Positions 53,244-61,560 of a stretch of DNA of 64,000 nucleotides are shown piece by piece; positions within the stretch are counted from its first letter, which is position 1, and every line of letters begins with the position of its first letter. A program made the translations under genes and the position numbers. Under the pieces are notes generated by a model. That model did no database searches, was not told the origin of the DNA, and was given only the letters and a program-made list of their open reading frames with translations. Source of the DNA: a virus; the IMG/VR virus record IMGVR_UViG_3300044958_000668, positions 1-64,000 of that record, one strand, 5' to 3'.

Positions 53244-53522
53244 ATGGCAAAAAAAGTAGAAAAAACATGCAAGAACTGCCAATTATACAACCAAAAGAGC
53301 GGAGAATGTAGTGTAATAGTCCTTCATGAAGGAGAAAAAATAAACATTCCTGTTGATCCAGAGGATGCATGTTTTTTTGAAAATGAATTCATAGAAAAAT
53401 ATAAACCTATTCAGGACGTAAAACAAGTTAAGCTTTGGGTAGAAGATCCAAAAACTGGCGAAAAGACTACGGATGGAGTCGTAAAAATAGAATACCCAAC
53501 TGATTTTTTTGGTGAAGAATAA
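53244..53522 (+). CDS. Small Cys-containing protein (92 aa)
   Basis: A cysteine set KTCKNCQLYNQKSGECSVIV and DACFFENEF suggest a small Zn or disulfide-bound domain; the later segment (VKLWVEDPKTGEKTTDGVVK) is polar. From memory, similar short proteins occur in other phages near structural genes. It is directly followed by the Cys/Gly-rich gene. Confidence 0.6.
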   Translation: MAKKVEKTCKNCQLYNQKSGECSVIVLHEGEKINIPVDPEDACFFENEFIEKYKPIQDVKQVKLWVEDPKTGEKTTDGVVKIEYPTDFFGEE

Positions 53523-53523
53523 T

Positions 53524-54645
53524 ATGGCGACATTGGAAAACTGCTGCGGAGGAGGAGGAGGAGGAGGGGTAGACTCAAACTGCTGCGGTCCTTTTAGCCT
53601 CGGAACGCCTGGCAGTGGTTGGTCCTCTTGTTGCGACAACGTTTGTCCGCCACCCGTTTGCTGCTGTGGGAGCGTTACGTTCAATTATCAATGCGGTGGA
53701 GGCGGAACTGGTGCGTCAGACTGCTACCCTGTAAACCCATGCGACCTCTGTCCTCCACCTTGTGAAGGTAGCCCGCCATCTTGTACTCCGCCATCATATG
53801 ACCCGCCCGATTGCATTCCATCTTGCTGCCCGCCGTCGTATGACCCACCGTCGTATGATCCACCGTCATATGATCCACCGTCATATGAAGATCCACCAAT
53901 CACGTCCAGCGTAGCGTTGAGATTTCGGTCCATTCTGCCAGAGGGTCATCCTGATTACTCGAATAATAGGTCAAATCTATCCTATGCCTTGGAAGATTTT
54001 CCAGGAATAGAAGATTTTACGAATAGTTATATTGGCATGGAAAACAACCCCAACTATACCAAATTCGCTCGTGAATCTGGTTCGCATTTGCCAAGCCGTG
54101 AATATATTTCCAGCGAGGATTCTTTTGAGTCTCTTGGAGCCATTCAGTCTCTTGAAGTCACTCCCAGTCCATCTGTTATTGACCCGTCCTGTTGTTGCGA
54201 CCCATGTACTTGTGCAACGACTAGTGTCACCGTGACTTTCTCAGGTTGCTGCCTGTATATTGATGGGTGCAGCATCACCACTGTTGGATCTGGAGACCTA
54301 ACATGGAACTCAGCATTCACTGCTGGCAGTTGCAGTGGGACAGTTTCTGTAAACGGGGACTCATCAGGAAGTTTATCTGTCGCAGACGGCGAGTCAGTCA
54401 GCGTATCAATCAGTGGCGTCTCAGGTGATTGCTGCAATTGTGAATTAGTATCTCAAACAGGTTGTGGAATCGCATTTGACAATAGCAACCTCTACTCTCT
54501 TGTAAACGGGAAGTTAGCGTTAAACAAAAAAGAGTACATGAAGCAAAGAAACGCCCTAATCAAACACAGAGCGGAAACGAAACTCAGAAAATTATCCAAA
54601 GAAAGAAAGAATTCTTTGCTAAACAAAATCAGAAGAAGAAATTAA
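53524..54645 (+). CDS. Cys/Gly-rich PSYDP-repeat protein
   Basis: A 373-aa protein. It opens with MATLENCCGGGGGGGVDSN, then several Cys-rich pieces (CCDNVCPPPVCCCG), and a PPSYDPPSYDPPSYDPPSYE repeat (15-bp units) near residues 95-125. A central ordered region (VALRFRSILPEGHPDYSNNR) follows, then a Cys/Ser/Thr-rich beta-looking region (CCCDPCTCATTSVTVTFSG) and a basic C-terminus (RAETKLRKLSKERKN). About 37 Cys are visible. It could be a cross-linked structural protein or adhesin; no known family. It ends with a TTAA shared with the helicase gene. Confidence 0.6.
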   Translation: MATLENCCGGGGGGGVDSNCCGPFSLGTPGSGWSSCCDNVCPPPVCCCGSVTFNYQCGGGGTGASDCYPVNPCDLCPPPCEGSPPSCTPPSYDPPDCIPSCCPPSYDPPSYDPPSYDPPSYEDPPITSSVALRFRSILPEGHPDYSNNRSNLSYALEDFPGIEDFTNSYIGMENNPNYTKFARESGSHLPSREYISSEDSFESLGAIQSLEVTPSPSVIDPSCCCDPCTCATTSVTVTFSGCCLYIDGCSITTVGSGDLTWNSAFTAGSCSGTVSVNGDSSGSLSVADGESVSVSISGVSGDCCNCELVSQTGCGIAFDNSNLYSLVNGKLALNKKEYMKQRNALIKHRAETKLRKLSKERKNSLLNKIRRRN

Positions 54646-56672
54646 GTTATATCCTTTGCGCTTTGACAAATTTTATCTATAGATTCCTTTTTCATGTTCA
54701 AAATAGATTGAACTTTTCCTTGATTTGAAGAAACATCTTTTGCGTTCTTTATCCCAGCCTTCCAGAGTTTCTCTGCTCTGACCTTTCCTATATTTGCAAT
54801 CCCACAGAGGGAGAGCAAGTGTGGTTTGACTCCATAATTAATTCTTAAACTTAGAGTCTTAAACCAATCTTTTTTGTTCCACTTGCAATTCATTTGATCT
54901 ATTGCCTGCAAGACCTGAATCATCCTTGGAGCATCCCATTGCAGAGTTTTTGAAACTCCAGATATACTTCCACCGTGAATCCCATTCATGAGACAATAAT
55001 ACGCATATCCAAATTTTATCTCTGGGTCTTTGAACTGAAATCTGCCGTAAGATTTTTGAACCATGCTTTTAAAGCCAGCCATGTCTTTCTTTTCAGCATT
55101 ACTTATGATTCCCGCTCTTGCATTTTCTACGTTAGCAAGAGCCATGGCCACTCTTAAATCATTGTCTTCATATCCGCCATCAAACACATCTTTAAAGTTT
55201 CTTCTTAAATCAGCAACATCAAAAGGACTGAAGTAAAACAAAGAAGCAACTGTTCCAATGGCAGTGGCTTTATAGATGCCATTGTCTTCTTTTATTGCCC
55301 TGCATTTCAAAAGCATATCAATAGTAGAATCTGCTATTTGGTCATCTAGATCCTTCGCTTGAAAGGATGCCAAGCTTTTTTCGTACCACTTATGCAGATC
55401 TTTTTTATTCTTAATCGATCCGTGGTGAATTTCACTGACTAAATGAAAAGCAAGAGTCTTGTACTTAGCTTTTTTTCCATTTCCAACATGTTCTAATAAT
55501 CTAGACTCAATTTTCTGATGTGCTTTTAATCTACTTCTATGCTTTTCTTCATTGTTGTGAGGCAGAAGTATATAAACATCTCCACGAGGGTCATATCCAG
55601 GTCTGCCAGCACGCCCTGCCATCTGCCATATATCATACGTTGCAACCTCTTGCATACCCCTGTGTACTCCGAGAATTATGACTCTACGAGCAGGCATGTT
55701 GAGACCCCAAGCAAGAGTTGAAGTGGCAACAATTATTTGTAAATTTCCTTCACGAAATTTCTTTTCTACAGAATGCCTTTTGTTCTTATCTAAATCTGCG
55801 TTATGAAACTCTGCTTCATATCCAGCTTTCTCCAAAGCCTTTTTAACCATATGCCCCGTTCTTTTGGTATGGACAAAAACGATAAACTTGTCTTCTTTAT
55901 AGTCGTTTATGATATTCAGGGCAGAATTTAGTTTTTCCTCTTCTATAGACTCATACTTTCCTTGAGAAATATAAGATTCATAATGCACGCCCAAAGGACA
56001 CGGCCTATATTCCGATTCAATTAAATACGTTTCTTTGCCTGTAAGTTGGTAGCTGATCCACTCGGCTATTTCTCCAACATTAGGCATAGTAGCAGACAGA
56101 AAAACAACTCTAGCATTGGGGGCGACTTGAGTAAGCTTCATCAAGCCAACTTCTAAATGATCGCCCCTGCCTGGTACGGTCAAAAGATGAGACTCATCAA
56201 CGACGAGCGTTCCTATGTCTTTGAGCCACTCATTGTTTTCAGATTTATTGTTCCTGCATCTGGAGTTCAACATCTCAGATGTCATCAGAACTATGTCTGA
56301 ATTTTCAAGCTCTTTTTTTCTGGCCGCTGTCAGTCTGTAGTCGCCTGTACAAATGGAAAGATTACAATCTGCAAAGTGGTGATTGGGATCGGTCCAGTCG
56401 TCAATTTTCTCTTTAGCCAATGCTTTTAGAGGTGCTAAGAACATGGCCTTGCCGCCACGCTCTCTAATCTCATGAGCCATGATCATTTCAGAGCATATGG
56501 TCTTTCCCGCTGATGTCTTTGCTGCAACGATGACGTTGCAATCCTTATCGAATAATTCAAATATCCGACTTTGAACCGGATTGAAATTTTCAAAAGGAAA
56601 GTTTGCGTATGAAGGATATTGCTCAGTAGGAACCAAATCATTTTGATCAGTCAGATTTTTGACTGGTGGCAC
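54642..56672 (-). CDS. SF2 helicase, Ski2/Hel308-like
   Basis: The 676-aa product has all helicase motifs: Q-like NFNPVQSRIFEL, Walker A AAKTSAGKTICSEM, LAPLKALAKEK, DESHLL (II), SATMPN (III), VFVHTKRTGH (IV), STLAWGLNMPARRVII (V) and QMAGRAGRPGYD (VI). The C-terminal half has a ratchet-like region and a helix-hairpin-helix (LCGIANIGKVRAEKLWKAGI). This resembles archaeal Hel308/Ski2 rather than bacterial RecQ or UvrB. A DNA-repair or recombination-associated unwinding role is expected; it lies close to RecA and SSB. Confidence 0.92.
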   Translation of the reverse strand: MPPVKNLTDQNDLVPTEQYPSYANFPFENFNPVQSRIFELFDKDCNVIVAAKTSAGKTICSEMIMAHEIRERGGKAMFLAPLKALAKEKIDDWTDPNHHFADCNLSICTGDYRLTAARKKELENSDIVLMTSEMLNSRCRNNKSENNEWLKDIGTLVVDESHLLTVPGRGDHLEVGLMKLTQVAPNARVVFLSATMPNVGEIAEWISYQLTGKETYLIESEYRPCPLGVHYESYISQGKYESIEEEKLNSALNIINDYKEDKFIVFVHTKRTGHMVKKALEKAGYEAEFHNADLDKNKRHSVEKKFREGNLQIIVATSTLAWGLNMPARRVIILGVHRGMQEVATYDIWQMAGRAGRPGYDPRGDVYILLPHNNEEKHRSRLKAHQKIESRLLEHVGNGKKAKYKTLAFHLVSEIHHGSIKNKKDLHKWYEKSLASFQAKDLDDQIADSTIDMLLKCRAIKEDNGIYKATAIGTVASLFYFSPFDVADLRRNFKDVFDGGYEDNDLRVAMALANVENARAGIISNAEKKDMAGFKSMVQKSYGRFQFKDPEIKFGYAYYCLMNGIHGGSISGVSKTLQWDAPRMIQVLQAIDQMNCKWNKKDWFKTLSLRINYGVKPHLLSLCGIANIGKVRAEKLWKAGIKNAKDVSSNQGKVQSILNMKKESIDKICQSAKDIT

Positions 56673-56699
56673 TTCGACACTCCTTCAAATAATAAAAAC

Positions 56700-56808
56700 T
56701 CACAGAGTCGGGAATCGAACCCGAATTAGGGAATGACCCTTTACAGATCCACTATCGACGCTCGTGCCACACGATATAGGGTATTGAACCTTACACGCCG
56801 CATCTGTG
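56700..56808 (-). ncRNA. tRNA-like element, 109 nt
   Basis: TTCGGGTTCGATTCCCGA is a perfect T arm, followed by CTCTGTG and A. The 5' sequence CACAGA pairs with TCTGTG (extended to an 8-bp CTCACAGA/TCTGTGAG stem). Between are hairpins (AGGGTCATTCCCT and CGTGTGGCACG), but no standard D arm or anticodon arm. It is followed by a U run. Length of 109 nt is too long for a normal tRNA, so it may be a disrupted tRNA or a tRNA-like RNA. Confidence 0.4.
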
Positions 56809-56831
56809 AGCCGAAAGCTCCACCACTTCTG

Positions 56832-57131
56832 TTACGCATTCTGTCTTTTCTTCTTATCAGAAGATTTTTTGAAAGATTTTGAATCTTCTCCATATCTCCT
56901 AATATTTTCTTTTTTAACATAATCTCCAACCATGTCAAGCATGTCGAACCATTCTGTACATGAAGAAGCGGCAGAAAGCCAGTTATCAACACTTCTTTCT
57001 CTTGATAAAAACTCTGCCGACTCTGCTTTGTCTCCACTCAGAGAATGAGTGAAACGAATCGATAGATAACGTAGATCTTCGTCAGAAAGCTTTCTGACAT
57101 ACTCTTTTAAAACATTCTCAATCTTTTTCAT
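56832..57131 (-). CDS. Hypothetical protein (99 aa)
   Basis: A helical, charged protein (MKKIENVLKEYVRKLSDEDL, RYLSIRFTHSLSGDKAESAE, SVDNWLSAASSCTEWFDMLD) with a Lys-rich tail (KSFKKSSDKKKRQNA). No recognised family. It is just upstream of the tRNA-like element and divergent from the forward gene at 57147. Confidence 0.6.
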   Translation of the reverse strand: MKKIENVLKEYVRKLSDEDLRYLSIRFTHSLSGDKAESAEFLSRERSVDNWLSAASSCTEWFDMLDMVGDYVKKENIRRYGEDSKSFKKSSDKKKRQNA

Positions 57132-57146
57132 GAGTCCGTCCCTCTA

Positions 57147-57440
57147 ATGTTAGACCCTAGTGAATTTGAAAAAATAATACTTTCAAAATGGACAGAGTTC
57201 TTTGACAATAGAAAATTACTTTCTATTGCAAAAAAATTAGCAATAGAAAATCTAGACATAGATTCCTCCTGTCAGATTACAAAGCTAACTCTATCTCGTT
57301 TTGAAAAACAAAAATCAAGTTTTTTATTATGGATAGATTATACAATCCTAGAATATAAAAACAATATCACTTCGGCAACTAGCGAAATAATTTTGAACAA
57401 AGATGGAAAAACCATCCATATAAAAACAATTAAAAACTAA
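57147..57440 (+). CDS. Hypothetical protein (97 aa)
   Basis: An AT-rich gene for a small helical-to-beta protein (FEKIILSKWTEFFDNRKLLS, TLSRFEKQKSSFLLWIDYTI, ATSEIILNKDGKTIHIKT). No known family. Its stop shares bases with the convergent gene's stop. Confidence 0.5.
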   Translation: MLDPSEFEKIILSKWTEFFDNRKLLSIAKKLAIENLDIDSSCQITKLTLSRFEKQKSSFLLWIDYTILEYKNNITSATSEIILNKDGKTIHIKTIKN

Positions 57441-57739
57441 ACTACAGATAAAATGTGTTGTTCTTCTCCATTTTGCCCGATGGCTTGGTCCTCAAATATA
57501 AACTTATTTGTATCGGCGTTAAAACTCAATCCTAAATTGTAAGCATCCATAGAAGCAGTTCTGCCGTCTTGGGTCGCTATCATCCAACAGTAATTGTCTT
57601 TCTTTACTAAATCGCCAACCTTGTCCTCTTGAACTGTCCCAATCTCTAGAACAATACCATCGGGTAAAATAAGTTCGACGTATCCCTCTTCTAAAAGATG
57701 ACTAATTAGAAGTTGTTGAATTTTTTTAGATTTATTCAT
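57437..57739 (-). CDS. Hypothetical protein (100 aa)
   Basis: A helical N-terminus (KKIQQLLISHLLEEGYVELI) precedes a beta-rich region (GIVLEIGTVQEDKVGDLVKK, YCWMIATQDGRTASMDAYNL). No recognised family. From its spacing it is the first gene of its transcript; a weak hairpin lies upstream. Confidence 0.55.
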   Translation of the reverse strand: MNKSKKIQQLLISHLLEEGYVELILPDGIVLEIGTVQEDKVGDLVKKDNYCWMIATQDGRTASMDAYNLGLSFNADTNKFIFEDQAIGQNGEEQHILSVV

Positions 57740-57825
57740 GTTTCCACTCCTGTATTTAAGTTATGAGCTTCCTTCTTATATACAAATAATAAGAAAGGAA
57801 AACTTAAAAAGAAAACAAAAGATAG

Positions 57826-58293
57826 TTAATAAAAATTAACTGTGGTAGGGTCAATATATCCGTATTCAAAGCCTTCATAAACACATCTTTCAACACTCTC
57901 TGACTCTTCAAGATTACTTTTCATTGGCTTCCCTCCATCATCTACTAACAAAGTCCAACAATAAATTTTCCTATTACCTCTGAGCATCTCCACAAGAGAG
58001 AGACGATGGCCGCCTAGAATCTTTTGGGCTAATTTTGCAACCAAGTTAAATGGTAAAAAGGGAGCATCTTTAGACATTACTTGTAATGTCTCTAAATAAT
58101 GATTTTCATACTTTGCTTTGCTAAAATGTAGGATTATTCTATATCCATCTATGGTGCAATCTGTAATTTTTAAAAAATTTAAATCATCTTCCCAAACTGG
58201 ATCGCCTAAAGGAAAATTATAAGGAATTAATAAATTCCCCATATTCTTCATACGATCAATTATTTCATCTAATTTAAGTTTTTCATAAGACAT
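57826..58293 (-). CDS. Hypothetical protein (155 aa)
   Basis: An alpha/beta protein (LDEIIDRMKNMGNLLIPYNF, DLNFLKITDCTIDGYRIILH, YCWTLLVDDGGKPMKSNLEE). The region YCWTLLVDDGGKP resembles YCWMIATQDGRTA of the neighbour at 57437, so the two may share a distant fold. No recognised family. Confidence 0.5.
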   Translation of the reverse strand: MSYEKLKLDEIIDRMKNMGNLLIPYNFPLGDPVWEDDLNFLKITDCTIDGYRIILHFSKAKYENHYLETLQVMSKDAPFLPFNLVAKLAQKILGGHRLSLVEMLRGNRKIYCWTLLVDDGGKPMKSNLEESESVERCVYEGFEYGYIDPTTVNFY

Positions 58294-58334
58294 AATGTAC
58301 CTCAGAAGTATATATTGATAAGCATCTGATAAAA

Positions 58335-59411
58335 TTAAAATCTGTACTCAGTAGAGTACAGATTTTTTTCATCGTTCAAAGAATTTAAAAGGTCATTGTC
58401 GCTTAATCCCATAGATTTTATAGCCTCATCTAATTTCTCTTTAGATTGTGATCTTGATAAATTAGACCACACTCCTGGCGAATCTGAATCAAAGATATTG
58501 TTTTTTAAACGAGCTAAAAACCAATTCCTAACTTGTTCCATCCCTTTCGAAAGAATATATTCCTCGTGAAAAAACCCTAAAAAGTACAAAACTTCATCAG
58601 GATCTAACCAAAGAAAAGATGACCAAGGATCATCACACTTGTAACTTCTTGGAGCCATTGCCCAACTTGAAACGTCTACAAAATGCAACAAAAGTTTAAT
58701 CCAGTTTTTGACCAAGAAAGGATTAACGCAACCATCTGATTCTATTATTCTAAATTCTATAGTATTTCTATTCCTTCTGCATTTATGGTATGTGTTTAAA
58801 GAATAATATTTCATAGTTCCTAAAGAGTTTATTATCTCTCCATCTGAATAGTCACAATCGTGCTCAAACAAGTCTGTTAAACCGATAGCCTGACAATACC
58901 TATTTATTTTTCTATTGGCTGGCACTGAGTCCAAAAATACGCTTTCGCATTTGATCCAATATTTCAATATATTAGCAATTTGTGCGTCCGATAGGTCAGA
59001 AACATCAATATGACAATGAAAGGAACATCTCGAATCTACTCCCACCGAAGTGTTGTCTTTAATAAATTCTACAACTTTGCAAACCTCTTCCAATCCATCC
59101 CAACCGGAAAGAACAGGAGAACAAAGTTCCATTCCACAACTTGAATCCGGCTTCAGCCTCCAATTTTCGTTATCGTGAGTATGATGCCAGCCTGTAACCT
59201 GCACAGTTGAATCTAAATTAGACTTATCAGACTTTAAATAGTAACTTCTCAAAAAATCGCTACATTCTTTAGAGAAATCCATCATTCCCAAGGGCTGTTC
59301 GCCTCGTTCTAAAGGGTTGCTCTTGAAATCCCTGCGATCTTGGGAGTTTAATTCAATTTCGACTCCAAAATTTCTTTTAGAGTCCGATTTTAATAAAAAG
59401 CTTTCTACCAT
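58335..59411 (-). CDS. Putative amidoligase
   Basis: The 358-aa product has the amidoligase (COOH-NH2 ligase, Pfam Amidoligase_2) signatures: FGVEIELNSQDR near the start, the Gln/His section WRLKPDSSCGMELCSPVLSG, RCSFHCHIDVSDL and NTIEFRIIESDG. These residues form the ATP-metal site of the glutamine-synthetase-like fold. Such enzymes join amino groups to carboxylates in peptides or cell-wall-like molecules, and are linked to phages. The start at 59411 (MVESFLLK) has no strong ribosome site; the upstream frame lacks one also. It is divergent from the gene at 59502. Confidence 0.8.
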   Translation of the reverse strand: MVESFLLKSDSKRNFGVEIELNSQDRRDFKSNPLERGEQPLGMMDFSKECSDFLRSYYLKSDKSNLDSTVQVTGWHHTHDNENWRLKPDSSCGMELCSPVLSGWDGLEEVCKVVEFIKDNTSVGVDSRCSFHCHIDVSDLSDAQIANILKYWIKCESVFLDSVPANRKINRYCQAIGLTDLFEHDCDYSDGEIINSLGTMKYYSLNTYHKCRRNRNTIEFRIIESDGCVNPFLVKNWIKLLLHFVDVSSWAMAPRSYKCDDPWSSFLWLDPDEVLYFLGFFHEEYILSKGMEQVRNWFLARLKNNIFDSDSPGVWSNLSRSQSKEKLDEAIKSMGLSDNDLLNSLNDEKNLYSTEYRF

Positions 59412-59501
59412 GTTTTTTATTTTACATAATAAAATATTTGATTGCAACCTTGCTTTTCTTTGAGAAAAATGCAATAATCTAAAAATATATTGGAGAAAAA
59501 A

Positions 59502-59987
59502 ATGTTAACCAAAAAAGACCACAACTGCATATTGCTAAAAACCAAAGATAAAAGAAATTTCTTTACGTCTGAGAAAAATTTAAATTATCTAATAGAGTTT
59601 TCAAATTTTTTCAATGCTGAAATAAAGCATGTCAAAATTAAAAAAGGCGAAGTGCTTAATCTAGAAGAATTGGCTTCTGCAATTTCAAACCCAGATTATT
59701 CAGCAAACTTTGAATATGAAACAGTCGAATCAGTCCCTAAAGTGCTAGACCAAAAGGGTGTGCCTCGAAAAGAAAAAATGAGAAGAGCAGCAATCATTAG
59801 GAACCATATAAAGAAAGAATTCGAAAAGGGAAAGACTGTAGACCTTTCGAAAGTCAAGAAAAGATATGAAAGGTATGAGTTAAGCTCTGCATGTTTTTCT
59901 TCTCACATTTCTCATGTTAAAAAAGAAATGGAAAAACAAGGATGCAAAATCAAAAAAGTTGGCGGAGGGAAGTACGTTAAAATCTAA
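59502..59987 (+). CDS. Basic hypothetical protein (161 aa)
   Basis: The ATG at 59502 has GGAG 7 nt upstream. The product is basic and Lys rich: MLTKKDHNCILLKTKDKRNF, a central RKEKMRRAAIIRNHIKKEFE and a C-terminal region SSACFSSHISHVKKEMEKQG, which could be a winged-helix-like DNA-binding domain ending in a GGGKYVKI strand. No recognised family. It is followed by a bidirectional terminator. Confidence 0.6.
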   Translation: MLTKKDHNCILLKTKDKRNFFTSEKNLNYLIEFSNFFNAEIKHVKIKKGEVLNLEELASAISNPDYSANFEYETVESVPKVLDQKGVPRKEKMRRAAIIRNHIKKEFEKGKTVDLSKVKKRYERYELSSACFSSHISHVKKEMEKQGCKIKKVGGGKYVKI

Positions 59988-60010
59988 AAATAAGATTCTA
60001 ACGCACCTAC

Positions 60011-60042
60011 AAAAAAACCTCGCCTTACGGCGAGGTTTTTTT
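60011..60042. terminator. Bidirectional terminator
   Basis: A 14-bp stem (AAAAAAACCTCGCC with GGCGAGGTTTTTTT, 4-nt loop) flanked by A and T runs ends both the forward gene and the recA gene on the other strand. Confidence 0.93.
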
Positions 60043-60084
60043 GATCACAACTAACCCAGTGATACGCCAACTCTCTTCAAGAGC

Positions 60085-61359
60085 TTATTCAGATTCTTCT
60101 GGCGTGAACTCATCACTATTAAATTGATCTTCTAATCCGAGATTCTTCAACACGTCTGCATCCTTGACCATGTCAACATTTTCATCTGCGATGCCCTCTG
60201 TTTTGAGATCGGCTGCTGCTAATTTGGAAGCTCCCTCCCAAATGGAAAGATAATCTCTTACCTGTTCTTCGTTTTCAGCATCGATAAGTGATGGGCACTT
60301 GAGGAGAATCTCTTCTGGGACCACACCCTCAGCAGCAGATGCTTTGAATGTGACCTCTTCCCCGCCTGCCCACGGTTCATTGACGATCCAATTTCCCTTG
60401 GGACTTGGTCGCTCAATCCTTTCTGCTTGCTTCAGGCTCATCAGAAGTCCTCCTAGAGGTGAGATTCCTTGATCGAAGAAAAGCTGAACACCTTCGACGA
60501 CGCCAAAAGGTTTGAAAGCTCTATTCTTCTTGTTGCGGAAATTCAGATTAACACCACATGGGACTTCGTGCTTGTCAAGCATGTGCTTTGTCGCACTAGT
60601 TCTGAGACGACACGAGGCGTAGAAAGGGAGTGCTTTTCCACCACCAGCAGTGGTTTCGTCGCTGCCAAACATAACTCCAATCTTTTGCCTAGTTTGATTT
60701 ACGATGTACAGAGATGCATTGTGATCATTCAAAAAAGGATTCAACCTTCTAAGAGCATCGCCTGCGGCTCTTGCTCTTTCTCCCGGTCGCTCTTTGGAAC
60801 CTACAACTCTCTTAAATTCAGCCGCAGTATAGTTTTCAGGTAGCTCATTAGTTTTCCACTCTCGTTCCGTTGGAACAACAGAAATTGAGTCCCACACGAA
60901 AAGCTTTGGAATATCGACGCCGTAATGCTTTGTGATCAATTTGATAGAAGTTCTAATCTTGGCTTCAACTTGCTCAATAGAGATCGGCTCATACGTTATA
61001 AGTTTATCAACATCTACTTTGGCTGCATTTTTTGCAAATTCAGGATTTCCTGCACGTTCGCAGTCTAGATAGACAGCAATCCCTCCCATGCGTTGACAAG
61101 CACCAAGAACACAATTTCCCAAAAGGGACTTGGCCGATGCAGAAGGTCCATAAACTTCTGTGATTTGTCCACCTGGAATGCCTCCGCCTACGTACTTGCC
61201 AGAACAGATTCTATTTAGAGCTAAATTCCCGGTATCAATGAAATACTTTGAAGCTCCCACTTCGCTCATTATTTGACCTCCAGTCTCAGAAGCAAGCTCC
61301 TTCAGAAAGTCATCATCAGATTTAGTTTTAGTTGTTTTTTTAGTTCCTTTTTTAGCCAT
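60085..61359 (-). CDS. recA: RecA/UvsX recombinase
   Basis: The 424-aa product has Walker A GPSASAKSLL (71-78), an acidic Walker-B-like LFVWDSISV, and NQTRQKIGVMFGSDETTAGG, the L2/ssDNA region. An N-terminal segment TKSDDDFLKELASETGG contains a DDDFLxEL motif that also ends the SSB protein. The C-terminal 60 residues are acidic, as in RecA (EEILLKCPSL…DEFTPEESE). It performs strand exchange for recombination-dependent replication. A terminator and TTGTTGA tandem repeats lie between it and the SSB gene upstream. Confidence 0.95.
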   Translation of the reverse strand: MAKKGTKKTTKTKSDDDFLKELASETGGQIMSEVGASKYFIDTGNLALNRICSGKYVGGGIPGGQITEVYGPSASAKSLLGNCVLGACQRMGGIAVYLDCERAGNPEFAKNAAKVDVDKLITYEPISIEQVEAKIRTSIKLITKHYGVDIPKLFVWDSISVVPTEREWKTNELPENYTAAEFKRVVGSKERPGERARAAGDALRRLNPFLNDHNASLYIVNQTRQKIGVMFGSDETTAGGGKALPFYASCRLRTSATKHMLDKHEVPCGVNLNFRNKKNRAFKPFGVVEGVQLFFDQGISPLGGLLMSLKQAERIERPSPKGNWIVNEPWAGGEEVTFKASAAEGVVPEEILLKCPSLIDAENEEQVRDYLSIWEGASKLAAADLKTEGIADENVDMVKDADVLKNLGLEDQFNSDEFTPEESE

Positions 61360-61383
61360 AATTCACTCCGTAATTTTTGTTTG

Positions 61384-61404
61384 TTGTTGATTGTTGATTG
61401 TTGA
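61384..61404 (-). repeat. Tandem 7-bp repeat upstream of recA
   Basis: Three direct copies of TTGTTGA lie in the recA leader, 24 nt upstream of its start codon and just after the upstream terminator. They may be a slippage product or regulator-binding site. Confidence 0.7.
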
Positions 61405-61439
61405 TTAAAAAAGAGCCTTGCCCAAACGGGCAAGGCTCT
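61405..61439 (-). terminator. Intrinsic terminator after SSB
   Basis: A 12-bp GC-rich stem (AGAGCCTTGCCC with GGGCAAGGCTCT, 4-nt loop) followed on the reverse strand by six U. It separates SSB and its structured 3' region from recA. Confidence 0.95.
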
Positions 61440-61440
61440 A

Positions 61441-61560
61441 GCAAAGCTACTAGCGTATAGGATTCAAACCCATTAAGCCCAGTTATTATTTTAAGTTATT
61501 ACTGGTGTTCCCTCTGTCAGGGCATGTGTCGCTCACCACATCGCCGCTTTCGCTTCTGAA
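61441..61560 (-). other. Structured 3' region with T-arm-like motif
   Basis: Between the SSB stop and the terminator lies a 120-nt region with hairpins (GGC-ATGTG…CACAT-GCC; CCCT…AGGG; CCAGT…ACTGG) and a T-arm-like ATGGGTTTGAATCCTAT. The hairpin-GGGCTT-T-arm order resembles that at 50229-50283. No acceptor stem can be drawn, so it is not a tRNA. It may protect the SSB mRNA end. Confidence 0.4.

Noticed and set aside
53681-53933. Reverse Gly/Tyr/Asp and Met/His-rich frames opposite the PSYDP gene
   Set aside because: They are shadows of the 15-bp repeat; the forward gene is continuous and has better start context.
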